Below are positions 13,871 through 64,000 of a DNA stretch of 64,000 nt, in pieces (the first letter of the stretch is position 1; every line of letters begins with the position of its first letter). A program made the position numbers and the translations under genes. The notes below the pieces were generated by a model, which saw nothing but the letters and a program-made list of their open reading frames with translations, was not told the DNA's origin and searched no databases. Source of the stretch: Seriola aureovittata (taxonomy: Eukaryota > Chordata > Actinopteri > Carangiformes > Carangidae); the NCBI RefSeq assembly GCF_021018895.1, contig NC_079374.1, forward strand, positions 4,476,212 through 4,540,211. The letters run 5' to 3'.

Positions 13871-15162
13871 ACGGTCATGTATTTTAACCATGGTAACTGT
13901 TGTACTGTAATAAACTATTGTGTAGGTCAACTGATAAAATTACGACTTCCTACCTTTTTTTATGAAGCAGTCGTGAAGTCCTATTGTCTATCTTTTCCAT
14001 TATTTACATTCCTTTAGTTCGTAAAGATCTACAGATCAAAAGAATCGAAAGCATTTTTCATAAAAGGTTGTGAATAATTTAGTGTGAAGTTCAATGCAGA
14101 CAGTCGGGCAACTTCTTCAAACATCAAAACAATATTTTTGAGTTCTGGCCGGTGAGCTTTGGGTGTTTGTTGTTTGTTAGTTTACTGCCTGGTACAATGT
14201 TAGGGAAAGATGAGTGTCCTGGTTAAATTAACTAAAAATGTGACTGGATGTTAACCTGCTGTGACAGTGCGGGATGCAAATACCAGCTGCATATAAGCGT
14301 AATTCGTAGGACGCAGGGTTTATTCTGTAACCACGGCACTTCGGTTACCTGTGAACCATGAGGGGAGCTGGTTCGACATCAGGAGAGACTCCCACCACAG
14401 CCTGTCAACACTTCCTGTGCAGAAGGTGAAAAGAACAGCAAGAAGGGTGGAAGAAAACCACATGTACAGCAACTCTGTCACACCTACATGCACCAGCCTG
14501 TTGAAACTGAGCTGTGATAGAGATAATGGGCTTTAGTTTTTGTCACCATAGCAACTTACGAACATCTGTGGTGTGCTTCTGTCTATTTGTACATCTGCCA
14601 ATATGCATGTGCATGTACACAGGTGCGCAGATGTGCTGGTCTTATGTGTGTCCTGTATTTTTCATAAACCTAGTGCAGAGCTGCAGACCTGAGGCGTGAG
14701 GACTACACTTGACTTGAGGGCGAACAGCTGAGGAGACGTGACCTTGGATCAATAAATATAGAAAAACTCTGTGATGTGTTTTCTTGCAGCACTGCCAAAC
14801 TGCCATGAACAAGTTTTCAATAATAATGTGGAAGAGTTTCCACAATGTTTTAAGTAACACCTTTGTGAGTGTGGTGATGTTGCACAATACGGCTCACTTA
14901 ATCCGATGAGCCCACATCTCACTGTAAAGCCTTGTTTGATTGTTCCAGGAGCTCAGGAACAATGATCCTTCAACAATGACGGGGGCGGGGGAACATCCAT
15001 GAGGGAGAGGCTGTGTATTGATCATCCAGTAATGATGATGATCACTCCTTCTGTAGCAGCAGCAGCAGCTATTTGTAAACTACTATCCTCTCAATTTTTT
15101 ATGTTTTTTTGAAATTGAATTCCCCCCGGTTTGGTCGCTCCCTATATAACACTCTGAAAAAA

Positions 15163-15275
15163 GAAAATGAAAAAGGCCATTAAAGTATTTATCGGTCCCT
15201 TATGTCCCACTCGGACACTAATGGTATCAGCTAGTGAATTATACAGCAAAGAGCATATTTGTAGCAACTATTAGC
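15163..15275 (+). other. Non-coding block A, paralogous to 16112-16245
   Basis: Aligns in order with block B: aaaggycattaaa, cggtccctyatgt, then ctaatggt, gagctasTgaat-like and gcaaagag. Surrounding sequence (15240-15480) is repeat-poor and unique-looking. It may be a regulatory element duplicated locally; no function can be read from sequence alone. Confidence 0.45.
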
Positions 15276-16111
15276 CTCGCTGGATAATAGCTGTGTACTA
15301 TTAGCAGCAGAAGCATGCGACGCCGCTGCCTGGAATCATATCGATGTGTCCGGTACACTTCAGGTTCTGAGTAATGGCATGTTGAGCTTGTTTACTGTAA
15401 CTCAACATGTAAATTGGATTTACTGATGCCAGCTCTGCGATTCATAAGAATGCATTTCAAAGCTCCTCCAGCCCTGACTGCTACTCAGCAGAGCCAGATG
15501 ACAGTCTGATGACAGGGGCAACACATGCCGCATCTTTACACAGTCAATCAAAACACAGAGATTTACTGACCTGACTGTGGGCTTCATCATGATTGAGACT
15601 GCATAAAGATTTATTGTCTTGTGAAAGCGGGGCCAAATATAACCTCGTATATGACCTCAAAGACGGGAGGCGAGGCTGAACTGCCAACGCTGCAGTGATT
15701 CACATATCCTCTGGAGGTATGAAAATAGTATCCTTTACACAAACTGTGCAGATAGCTTGTAAATTTGTTTGGACATGAGCCTGCAAGACTTTGCTACGAA
15801 TTAATAATAAAAAAAAAAGGAGCCTTTAAAGGCAAAAACGTGTGACATTTTATTTGTGTTTGTGCACACAACACAGGCACTAAGAGGCATACAGAACATA
15901 TGAAGGAAGCTTGGAGTAGCAGCTAATCAGAAGCACCACACACCAAAGAGTTTTCTTTTTAGATATCCGTAGACAGTTTTGAATAGATGAGCAGTAGAGA
16001 AAAAACAAACTAAAAAACATTTATTTTTAAGCTACAGATTGTGCATGGTTCAGTCTGTCAGTCCCCTGTGTTGGCAGAAGATGTAGCAGCACAATGTTTA
16101 TGAGAGCTGCT

Positions 16112-16245
16112 TTTAAAAGGTCATTAAATTATTGGCCGGTCCCTCATGTGCTCTCAGAGGTCGCTGGCCCCTTCTACAGTCGTGCTGCTGACTCTAATGG
16201 TTTGAGCTACTGAATGTGGTAAGCAAAGAGTTGTGGCTGCTTTTA
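16112..16245 (+). other. Non-coding block B, paralogous to 15163-15275
   Basis: Second member of the pair, about 950 bases downstream in the same orientation. It has about 20 extra bases between the ggtccctcatgt and ctaatggtttgagct blocks relative to block A. Confidence 0.45.
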
Positions 16246-16504
16246 TGACTGCTGGGGAAAAAAAAAGAAAAAGGTGCATGTCACTGTTGAGGTCACTAAA
16301 CAGCCTCCTGTACGCAGTCATTATTAGTTACTTCGAGAGGGGTCAAGAAAAAAATACAGTCATTTTCTGTCTTCTAATTCAGTAAGTTCAAAGAAAATAG
16401 CTGCAGCGGTGATCTCAGTCTGTTCACACTACATCCATCAGGAGTCACCAACCAAGTCATACAGTCATAAACTGTGACCCAAGAGCAGAAGTAAAAAAAA
16501 GAAA

Positions 16505-17060
16505 AAGATTATTATTGGCTCGTTTGTTAATTACATTGTGACATCATCTTACTCTAGTTCGGCCAAACAAATACATGCAAGCGTGCACAGTTTGTAACAT
16601 GACCGCCATATTTCTCCTGTTTACTCCGTGATTATAACCGTGTCCTCCAGAAGTTTCATTTGAAGACCGACCTTGTGCCACAGCGGCGTGACTAGGCTGT
16701 CTCATTTCGAAGGCTCCTTCAAAAGCAGCTGAGAAATGTCGCCTTCTTTTCCCGGGAAACAAAGGATCTACCTGTCCCAAGATTCATTGCTAACCAGTGA
16801 CGAAACCAAACAGCAACCGACAGAGAGCCTGAGGATTACACTTTTAAATGTAAGTGTTGAGTTTCAGCTCAGTTCATCATCTAACGGTGCAACTGTTAAA
16901 ACCTCAAGTTTTTGTGGAAAAAAAAAAAGAAACATGTTATCATGGTTGCTAGGCGACAGGAGCTGTGCTTTGTGACTTAACGGTAACGGCGGACACAGCT
17001 GGTGACGCAAAGCGTAAATCCTCCGTGGTTCCAGACCGTCTCATTCTGGTTCTGCCTTCT
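16505..17060 (+). repeat. Dispersed repeat family, copy A (partner 45703-46320)
   Basis: Shares with the 45.7-kb copy: ttattggctc, ggccaaacaaat, tgccatatttct, ggctccttcaaa, ccttcttttcccgg, tcccaagattcattgct, cgacagagagcctgagga, cacttttaaatgtaag and the ggcaacg/ggacacagctgg blocks. Likely a non-autonomous DNA transposon; an ORF of about 80 codons on either strand here is incidental. Confidence 0.65.
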
Positions 17061-18945
17061 ACGGTCTAAGACATCTATGAAGGGATACACCCTCTTACCG
17101 TTGTGTGGCATGGCTCCTGTTGCCTAGCAACCTTGACAACACAATAACTTGAGGTTTTCAGGCCCTGGGTTTTTAACAGTTGGGAGTATTGACCTTCCAC
17201 CAACTGTAACATAAATATCAACGCCTGTTACAAAAAGCCCTTTAACTCTGGACTGCAGATTTAGGTCATTGTCTATCAGTATATGTGTTTTGATGCAGTA
17301 CTACAACATCAACCGTTAGATGCAATGATAACAAATAACATTGCAAAAAGTGTTTAAAAAAAAAACGACCAATTACTGCGAACGTTGGATCAACTCTTAA
17401 ACTAGATTTGACAAAAAAGTCAAAACCACTATAGCAGCTAAAAAAAAGCCAAGCAATAGATCTTTAAGGACCTTTATTGGAGGGCACATTACGAAAGTTT
17501 CATACTATTCCCCTCCAGATCTCACCTCCGAACAGCAGGAGGCGCTAGTGTAGCCACAATCAAAGGTGTGATCCCTCACCGGCTTCCCACCTGCACACAC
17601 CATGTTAAATGTCTGACTGGAAGTAAGTGCTGGTCTGCTACAGGAAAAAAAAAAAAGCATCTTCATAACAATTCAAGACCCTGTTTCAAGTTGTTGAAGT
17701 CAAGCCATTTTAACAACAGAGGATTAACAATATATTCACTTTTATTATTAAATTATACATCTATACAATAGATCCTTAATAAAACTGCAGCTATACAAAT
17801 CATTTAGAAGAAGTACCCACGTGATATTACCCATTGCAATATAACCTAAACACTCTGAGAGGTAATGTATTCATTCTCTGATACTGGAGATCTGCAGACT
17901 ATCACATCTTGAGACGTACTTAGATTACAAGGACATGCACAGATAAGGTCCGGAGGCTCGAGACCCTATCTCTCGACCAGGCCGCTCTCCTCGTGTCGCT
18001 TTCAGTCACGTAATCTTGAGCCATGGCAGCGGCGGGGGCTGCAGGAAGGGGGTGATATTGTTTGTCAGTCTTCTCATCCATCACTTCATCAGCGCATTGG
18101 TCCAAAAAAAAAAAGAAAAAAAAGAAGAAGAAGGGAATCACAGTCAGATATCTTCACAATTGTTGGTTTGCTTCCCTTGAAATTTTACACAGACATTCAG
18201 GAGGAATTATAATGACTTGCCCGACACTTAAAACAAAAACAAACGCTGCTTTCCTCTCATCCTCAGACGAAGCTTTATTTTTTTTGGGGCTTAACGCTCG
18301 TGTTTAGCACTTTAAGCTAAATACAACTGATGTTGACGAAGCGGCTAACCTGAGAGCAGCTGAAGCCAGTGGATAAGGAGCTAAAGCTGATCATGTAGAG
18401 CTCAGACAAGCTGGTTTTCAAATTTAGGTATATCGCTTTTCCTCTGGCGCCACCGTCAGGTCAGATTTAGCAATTTTTTTACCTCACTACTAAGAAGGAT
18501 CTAAAAGAAGAAGGTCTCAATATTATTAACTCATGATTCTATTTTGTTTTTGGACGTGTAATGTGCTCTCAGGACCTCTAGGTGGCTCTAGACTTTGTGT
18601 CTTGTAAGATGTCTATAAAAAGTCTTCTGCTTGAAATACATAGAAAACACCACTTATCCCTGTAATCCAAATAGTAAATAAATAAACTAATGATGTCAGG
18701 TTACACGGCGGCCTTTTCTTCGATTCGCAAAAAACCCTAAACACTGCCGGCTAGCGCACAAACTAAAACTTTCTGAGTTTGGTTTCACACCGGGTCGACA
18801 CTGTAATAAATACCACAGCCTCACAGTCTGAGTCTCACGCTGCGAAAACAAAACGCACGACCTTTTCCTGCCCACTTGGCTTCTCACTGGCGATTGCGAT
18901 AAAGAAAATAAAACAATGGCGGAAGAGTCGTGTTGTAACTCGTAC

Positions 18946-18946
<1 letters not shown>

Positions 18947-18979
<33 letters not shown>
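18947..18979. repeat. Homopolymer C33 (G33 on the minus strand)
   Basis: Thirty-three uninterrupted C residues, about 1.3 kb beyond the cntnap stop codon and beyond the likely poly(A) cluster. Shorter C runs occur at 19985-19996, 21635-21651 (17 C), 26349-26357, 48236-48248 and 60064-60078. Confidence 0.95.
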
Positions 18980-19213
18980 AGCATGCTGGTCACATTTGTT
19001 CCTGCCCCCCAACACTTCCTGTACATACAGCACCAAACAACTGCCTGTATACCACAGAATCCAAAGATACTTGGGAGCTGCGTTGCTCATATACCAGTAT
19101 CAGACAGAATGTGCAGTGGTTTTTATTCCTGGCTGCCTGCAGAGTTCGGCGACACTCACAAAGGCAGTTTGGTACATACACCTCTTATTTTACATATTTG
19201 TGTAAATTACATT

Positions 19214-20288
19214 TTTATTTATTTTTTTTATTAAATACTATAATCCTCTCCACTAATTTCTTATGTCTGCTACTCTCATGGTACAGGTTTTTATGTACTG
19301 GAAAAATAATACACAATGAATTAGCACAATTTAAATCAACATAAAAATCCATGATTTCATAGGTCATCCTGTAAATATTGTCTACAACTAAATAAATGGT
19401 GCACAAAGCTCGACCTGGAAACCTGGTGTGTATCCAGGAAACAAAAGATTATATTTATTGGACTTTTGAAGGTTTGTCAGTCTCCATGCTGCGTCAAACA
19501 GTGCAGTGGAAAACAACTTCACTTTACTGATGGTCAACTGGCAGATGTTGCGCATGACTGGGAAATTCCCATTTCCTTTTATTCCGTGTGGTGTAGGTTG
19601 CAACAACTGAATGACAATAAGCTCCTCTCTATGTAAATGCAACTGCCTCTGTGCAAATCACATGAATAACTGCAAAAATGTTCAAATAAAAACTCGTATG
19701 CAAATTAGGCACTCATACAGTATAGGCAGTATTGTCCCCGTTTCTTCTTCTTCTTCTTCCTCTTCTTCTTCTTCTACAACATTCACCACCACTGCAAAAA
19801 CAAAGACAGCAGCGAAACGCGCGCATATCTTACAGGCCTGGCCTACATTTCCTGACTTGCGAGTACAATTTAGTGAGTCCCCACTGAGATGTGGAAATAT
19901 TCAGCATTGGAGGGTTTTTAAATCTTTTAAGTTGTGCGCGTTCAGGATGGACAGCAGCTGCACTCACGGTGTCCCCTCTGTCCACCCCCCCCCCCCATTT
20001 TTGCCAGAACATTCATCTTTTGCTTTACACATTTTGGGACGACAGAAACCACAGCAGCTTGATTCGGACAGTTTCACCAACATCAAATACACTAACAGCT
20101 GTAAAGGTTCAGCCACTTGCTTGTACTTGAGCGTTAAGAGAGTGGACTTTTTGCAGTGTTCCTGGGGGACTTCCAGGGCACGGAGATTGTTTTGTTGTTC
20201 GAAATGCTGTGGCAGCACATCCACCTGTTAATCCTTTTGAAGAGAGAGGTAAATTTTGCAACTTAGGGCCAAAGGGTGTACGCTGTAG
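19214..20288 (-). terminator. Probable 3' untranslated region with clustered poly(A) signals
   Basis: Below the stop codon no further coding similarity is seen. On the minus strand three AATAAA hexamers cluster at 19214-19232, about 1.06 kb from the stop; isolated ones occur at 19454-19459 and 19578-19583. The cluster is the likeliest cleavage region, with the nearer signals as alternatives. The stretch also contains a (TTC)n-type run at about 19741-19772. Transcript evidence would be needed to choose. Confidence 0.4.
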
Positions 20289-59635
<39,347 letters not shown>

Positions 59636-60249
59636 CTGTGACCTAAAGAGGAACAGTTCACAATTAGCAAACACTTTAGTTAGCACAGAGAGTTGCTTTG
59701 TCGTCGACCCGGAGGCTCTCTCTTTGCTTTTTGTTTCCTCTGAATCTTTCACAGTCACGGTGGCCGAGTTTTCTCAGCGGCCATCAGCATTTGTGTTATC
59801 AGGGAGGCGGCGGTGCGGCAGTGGCCAAAGGAGAACACGACTTGGGTTGAATTCATTTCACCGGTGTTCGGGTTTAATTAAAGATTCACCTTTTTTGATA
59901 CTCCTGATAGTGATATTTTTGTAATACCTGCCAACACCGCCACCAAATCCCCTTAATTTCCTCTCGGCACAGTTCCCTCTCACAGTTGTTTTCCCATCAC
60001 TGACACAAGAGACAACCACAGAGCTTCCAACCTTCCTCAAACACTCGCAGCCTCAAACACAAGCCCCCCCCCCCCCCAGCTCTGTCACTTGTCAACAAAC
60101 TTCCTGCATATTTTACCATCTAAATGAAGTTAACATTTAATGAGGAAAAGTGACTCTAATGTCAGCTTCTTGGTGTTAATTAACTACGGTCAACAAATAC
60201 TGTAGGTGCATAACTACCAGTGGTGATTAAATACTGTACACAGCTATTT

Positions 60250-60258
<9 letters not shown>

Positions 60259-60288
<30 letters not shown>
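60259..60288 (+). repeat. (TA)n microsatellite
   Basis: About 15 TA units. Confidence 0.95.
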
Positions 60289-60290
<2 letters not shown>

Positions 60291-60354
60291 TATATGAATA
60301 TATAATATATATAAAGAAAAGAAAAGAATAATTGAGTCTTTCTTTCAGTCTTTC

Positions 60355-60605
60355 TCTGCAGCTTCCACTCTCAAACCCCCAGACGCCGTTTATCATTCTG
60401 CCCTCAGATTCATTACTGGTGATTCCTGTGACACTCACCACCCAGTTCCTTCAGAACAAAGATGGTGGTTCCTCTCCGGCACAGAGGCGTGATAAACACT
60501 TGTACATTTTCATCCATTAAGCCCTTACTGGACATTCGCCACCCTAATATAACATCTGTTCTGGACTGGACCGCGGGACCCGACCAGACTCTACCCGCTG
60601 CACTA
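60355..60605 (+). mobile_element. LINE reverse-transcriptase ORF remnant
   Basis: Plus-strand translation gives DAVYHSALRFITGDSCDTHH, then, after a frameshift, a piece resembling HLFIHxAL..PYW and SVLDWTAG. YHSALRFITGD...THHC is a well-known stretch of fish LINE ORF2. It lies just upstream of the segment preserved at 20880-21185, so both may come from one family. Frameshifted and dead. Confidence 0.65.
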
Positions 60606-61150
60606 ACTCTCTTAGGTCCTCCAGTATATGGCTGGACCGCCTGTGGCCAAATCCTGATTTTATAACCGCAACTGGCAAAATCCCCAAACACATACATCAA
60701 AGACAAAGACTGAGCTGTGATTTGAGCTGTATTTACATGACGTGACATGATGACTTCCCCCTCTCCTGCTCTCTCTCAGCTCTGTTTGTCACATGTTTAG
60801 TTAATCCTCTGCCTCCATTAGTAATAATGTCACAAGTAATGAAAGTAGTTTATTTGCCGTAAAAGCGGTGAGGCTCAGTGTATTGGAAGTGCTTCCCTGC
60901 AGTTCCCGAGCAGCCGGGAAACCAGAGCGGCTCAGTAGACTGCACGTAGCAAGAGGTGCAGCCCTGAGCTCTCAGCTGGCATCCGCACATGGTCCAGTCA
61001 GGAACCAGGATTATACCCAGTGTTCGAAATAAAGTCTCTAAATTTAGTGACAATGTGCTAAGTTGGCAACACTGCGGGCTTTAAACACCCGTCTAATAGA
61101 ACCTGTTAGCACCAGAAACTCCGACACAGTGAGAGGCACCTGGCTGATAA

Positions 61151-61178
61151 TCAGTCAGTCAGTCAGTCAGTCAGTCAG
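61151..61178 (+). repeat. (CAGT)n tetranucleotide repeat
   Basis: About 6.5 perfect units of tcag. Confidence 0.95.
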
Positions 61179-64000
61179 GGACGTTCCAGATCATAGAGCT
61201 GGCCCACTGTTGCAAGTGTAGGTTGTAGTGATTGTACTGAGTGTTGGTATTTCTTAGTGTGTGAGACACCTGGTGCCATGAAAGTATTTTTTTTTTTTAA
61301 CCAAATCCCCAATCAAATCACTTTTAATCTTTTACTTTCCACGTCTAATCACCCTGATGCTCATTACGCATATTTCCTGCCTGATTCCTGTTAATTGTAT
61401 TTCACCCAAACTGTCTTTTTTTTCTTCCTCATCCAATTCATTCCCTTCAAATGCCATAATTTCCCTTCTGATAGAAAAACAAAATCCAAAAACTTGATTC
61501 TCATTTTTCAAACAAATTGCTAAATCTAATATTTTGTTACCTAGGAACCAAAAGCTGGAAATCTGTTTAAAGATGAGTAATAAGCTCAACTCGGCTTGAT
61601 CCACAAAACGTTTATTTCAAATTGACAGTGACAGCTCATCTTCACAGAGCTGCAGCTCTCAAGGAGGACAATGCCACAATGACAGCTGGGACTTGAAATT
61701 ACTGAGCCACACCTCACTTCTGACTGCGCCCGGTCCCGGACTAAATTTGCATCCAGATTGAGCTGTGCTGCAGCTCGGGAGCTCAGAGGAGGGGGGGGGG
61801 TCACGCAGAATGCACCCTGGGAGTAATTTTAGTTGAGTCTAAAATCAGATATGTCCAAGCTCTTGGGAGAACTTGAGATTTCCACACCGAGTCTACTGGT
61901 GCCTGTCGCTTACAGCACAACCTTTTCTGCCGCGAGACTGCGAGTGCCACGGGCGTTTTTCTCCACTCCATTGACTGTTTCATGGAATAAACAGCGTAGC
62001 CGCGAGGGACTGCTGGCGAGCATCAGTGGGAGTTTCCTTTCCCATCCCTTGTTCAGCTCATATATCATGATCTCCTCGCTGATGATGGTGCTGCTGGCCA
62101 GGCTCGCAGTGTCGCAGCCCTTTTCTAGGACACACATCTGATGTGTTTTTGTATCAAATCAGTGATCTGCATGACTCTTGCTCAACAGTTAAGAAAAATA
62201 AAATGTTTGCATATTCTTCTTATGCACCAGGCTATATCTCTGAGCCTCCAGGAAATAGACAGTTTCATGTGACAGTTTCATGCCATTACTGCACCCAGCT
62301 CGCAGTTGGCTGCTGCCTCCAGTCCTCGACAGCCGTAACTGGCAGTAGATGCAGCGTAAGCCAAATGAAACAAAAGCTCGTTCTGGATTGTTGTTACCCC
62401 GCTCGTAGACACTTGTGCATCTCTCGGTTTGACTGTAAAACAAAGCTTGTTTGCTTGTGTGAAAATTAAGCCCGTGCTGTTGATGCAGATAATTTCTGGG
62501 CTGAACAGAGGAAGATACGGATCAATATCCTTTCCACACTAACGCTCTTGTGCACTCGCAGCAATTTATCAAACATCGCCGATGGCATGTATCCTTGAGC
62601 GACCCCATTGTCCACATGCCAAACTGAAGATAATATATATATATCTTTCTAATAAAGCTCAAAAGTGAGAAGACGAGGAGCGTTAAATATAGAAAGATTA
62701 CCTGATTTGGAACAACTTTGTGGAGGCCCCTGCAGCTCCGTTTAATGATGTGCACTGAGACACCTCCGCCGTGCAACATTTGACATTGCTATGAGGTATG
62801 TGATACATTGGTGCCTTGGGAGGGAAGTAGTGAGAAAGGTGCTCGATAATCTACTGACTTGATTTGCTTTTAATTAAAATCCCCAGTTTGAGATTCGCAA
62901 CTTTCCCTCTTTTCTGGGAACTGACGGAGCTTTGTCTGCCGCATACATTTTCTCTAATGGTGCAGCACTTTCAGGTTATTAATGGTTGTGATGATTTTGC
63001 AGCTGATTAAAATGAAAAAAAAAGGGAAAAGAGGATCATGTTAGATGGTAAAGAGGCATCAACAGGTAACTCTCACCCTACGCAGCGTGCTATAAAGAGC
63101 CACCAGCAGTGAGTCCAGTTTCCTCTGCTTGGATCTCACATCCATCACAGGGAAGGATTTCCAGCTGCTCCCAGGATCACACACACAAACACAACACACA
63201 CACACTTTTTCAAGCCTGACTGGCATTATTCCTGGTACCCTAGTGTAATTAGGGAATTCACCCCCCCACCCCAACACACGTCTTGTGTTTGATGCAGTGC
63301 ATTCGCAGAGGGCAGGTCTGCGTTTTACACACATTTGCAGACTAGATCCCGGGGATTATCTCTCAGTACGTTTAAAATGTTAATGGTCTCCGTGCTGAGT
63401 AGCTGCATTAGCCCCCCTGTAACCAACCATTTGTAACCGAGATGCTATCTGCGCGCCGGCTCGATAATCTTTTATTTTTTTTAGCTGTGACCTCTAAAGA
63501 AAAATCCGGCGGAGGAGGAAGCAGAACGAGGAATCCTAATGAAAATAAGTGAGTGAATAAATAAAAAACCTAAATTACTGAGAAGTCGATTCATATGAAA
63601 GCTAATATGAGATTTCCTCTTTGCTTTGCTAAATTAATTTGCAGTGAAGGTTTTATTTTACGACACGAGGACCCCAGGTCGTACCCGTCATGAGCCACAG
63701 TTATAATGCTAATAGGCCCTACAGCAGTTCATTTAATGCAGTTTGAGGTAAATTATATGAAAGGAAATATTGTCCCTTAGCCGTGGTTGTCTTCCCCATC
63801 TATATTTCCCTGCAGCCCACCATCTGCTGAGAGCCTGGCTTACCCAACCAATCATAGTTATCTGTGTTATCTCTGCTAAGCAATCCCGCAGAGGATTGGA
63901 TGATATTTTTGCTCTGAGAACTCCTCTGTGAAAATAAATGTTTTTTTTAGTTTATTGGGGGACAAAGCTGATAAAAGTTAGTCAGGTGAAAATTACCTGC

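Larger units (their letters stand above)
1..19213. other. Downstream intergenic DNA without a recognisable gene
   Basis: Open frames here are short, or built on simple repeats or dispersed repeats, and none shows a protein family or exon-like splice borders. Contents listed separately: AT-rich repeats (around 2.9, 4.6-5.2 kb), a tandem duplication at 6.9-7.4 kb, CA/TG microsatellites, dispersed repeats at 12.0, 13.4, 13.8 and 16.5 kb, two related non-coding blocks at 15.2 and 16.1 kb, and a C33 run. The stretch 9690-10030 is repeat-poor with unique-looking sequence and could be a conserved element. The rest shows nothing I can name. Confidence 0.7.
59636..64000 (-). other. Intron upstream of the first exon seen
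   Basis: The preceding exon (first half of laminin G 2) is not found here, so the intron runs past the window end. It contains a C run (60064-60078), a TA repeat (60259-60288), the LINE remnant at 60355-60605, a CAGT repeat (61151-61178), and unique-looking sequence at 63340-63960. Confidence 0.65.

Noticed and set aside
19611..20231. 206-codon plus-strand open frame with a serine run
   Set aside because: The serines come from a TTC-type repeat in the probable 3' untranslated region of the opposite strand; no family resemblance.
60850..61053. Cysteine-rich 67-codon minus-strand frame as an upstream cntnap exon
   Set aside because: It does not match laminin G 2 (no GLL...L pattern) and no splice sites fit the phase required by exon 1.

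Overview
This window is vertebrate nuclear DNA, almost certainly from a percomorph-like teleost. Coding sequence is split into small exons by introns with GT-AG (once GC-AG) borders. Dinucleotide microsatellites, (C)n, (A)n and (GA)n runs are abundant, and several dispersed repeats look like those common in fish genomes (SINE-like and LINE tails, a hAT-type miniature element). No bacterial-style operon, CRISPR array, rRNA or tRNA gene was seen.

The one gene I can support lies on the minus strand. It is the 3' two-thirds of a contactin-associated protein-like (CNTNAP/Caspr, neurexin superfamily) gene, favoured paralogue cntnap4. Sixteen consecutive exons run from 59635 down to 20289. All junction phases agree, giving a continuous 860-residue fragment ending in a stop codon. 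Domain order is: second half of laminin G 2, EGF 1, fibrinogen-like region, laminin G 3, EGF 2, laminin G 4, juxtamembrane linker, one transmembrane helix and a short cytoplasmic tail ending EYYI. The exons for the signal peptide, discoidin domain, laminin G 1 and the start of laminin G 2 must lie beyond 64000. The product is a single-pass neuronal adhesion protein of axons and synapses.

Layout: 1-19.2 kb is downstream non-coding DNA with repeats, a tandem duplication and a pair of related, possibly conserved non-coding blocks. 19.2-20.3 kb is the probable 3' untranslated region. 20.3-59.6 kb holds the exons and repeat-rich introns. 59.6-64 kb is intron leading to exons outside the window.

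The most noteworthy features concern splicing. A roughly 284-bp (CT)n tract forms the polypyrimidine tract of one exon. (CA/TG)n and (CTG)n tracts lie within tens of bases of three other splice sites. One intron uses a GC donor. I found no evidence of a new multi-gene system. The paralogue, the 3' end and all repeat-family names are inferred from memory of families, without any database search.
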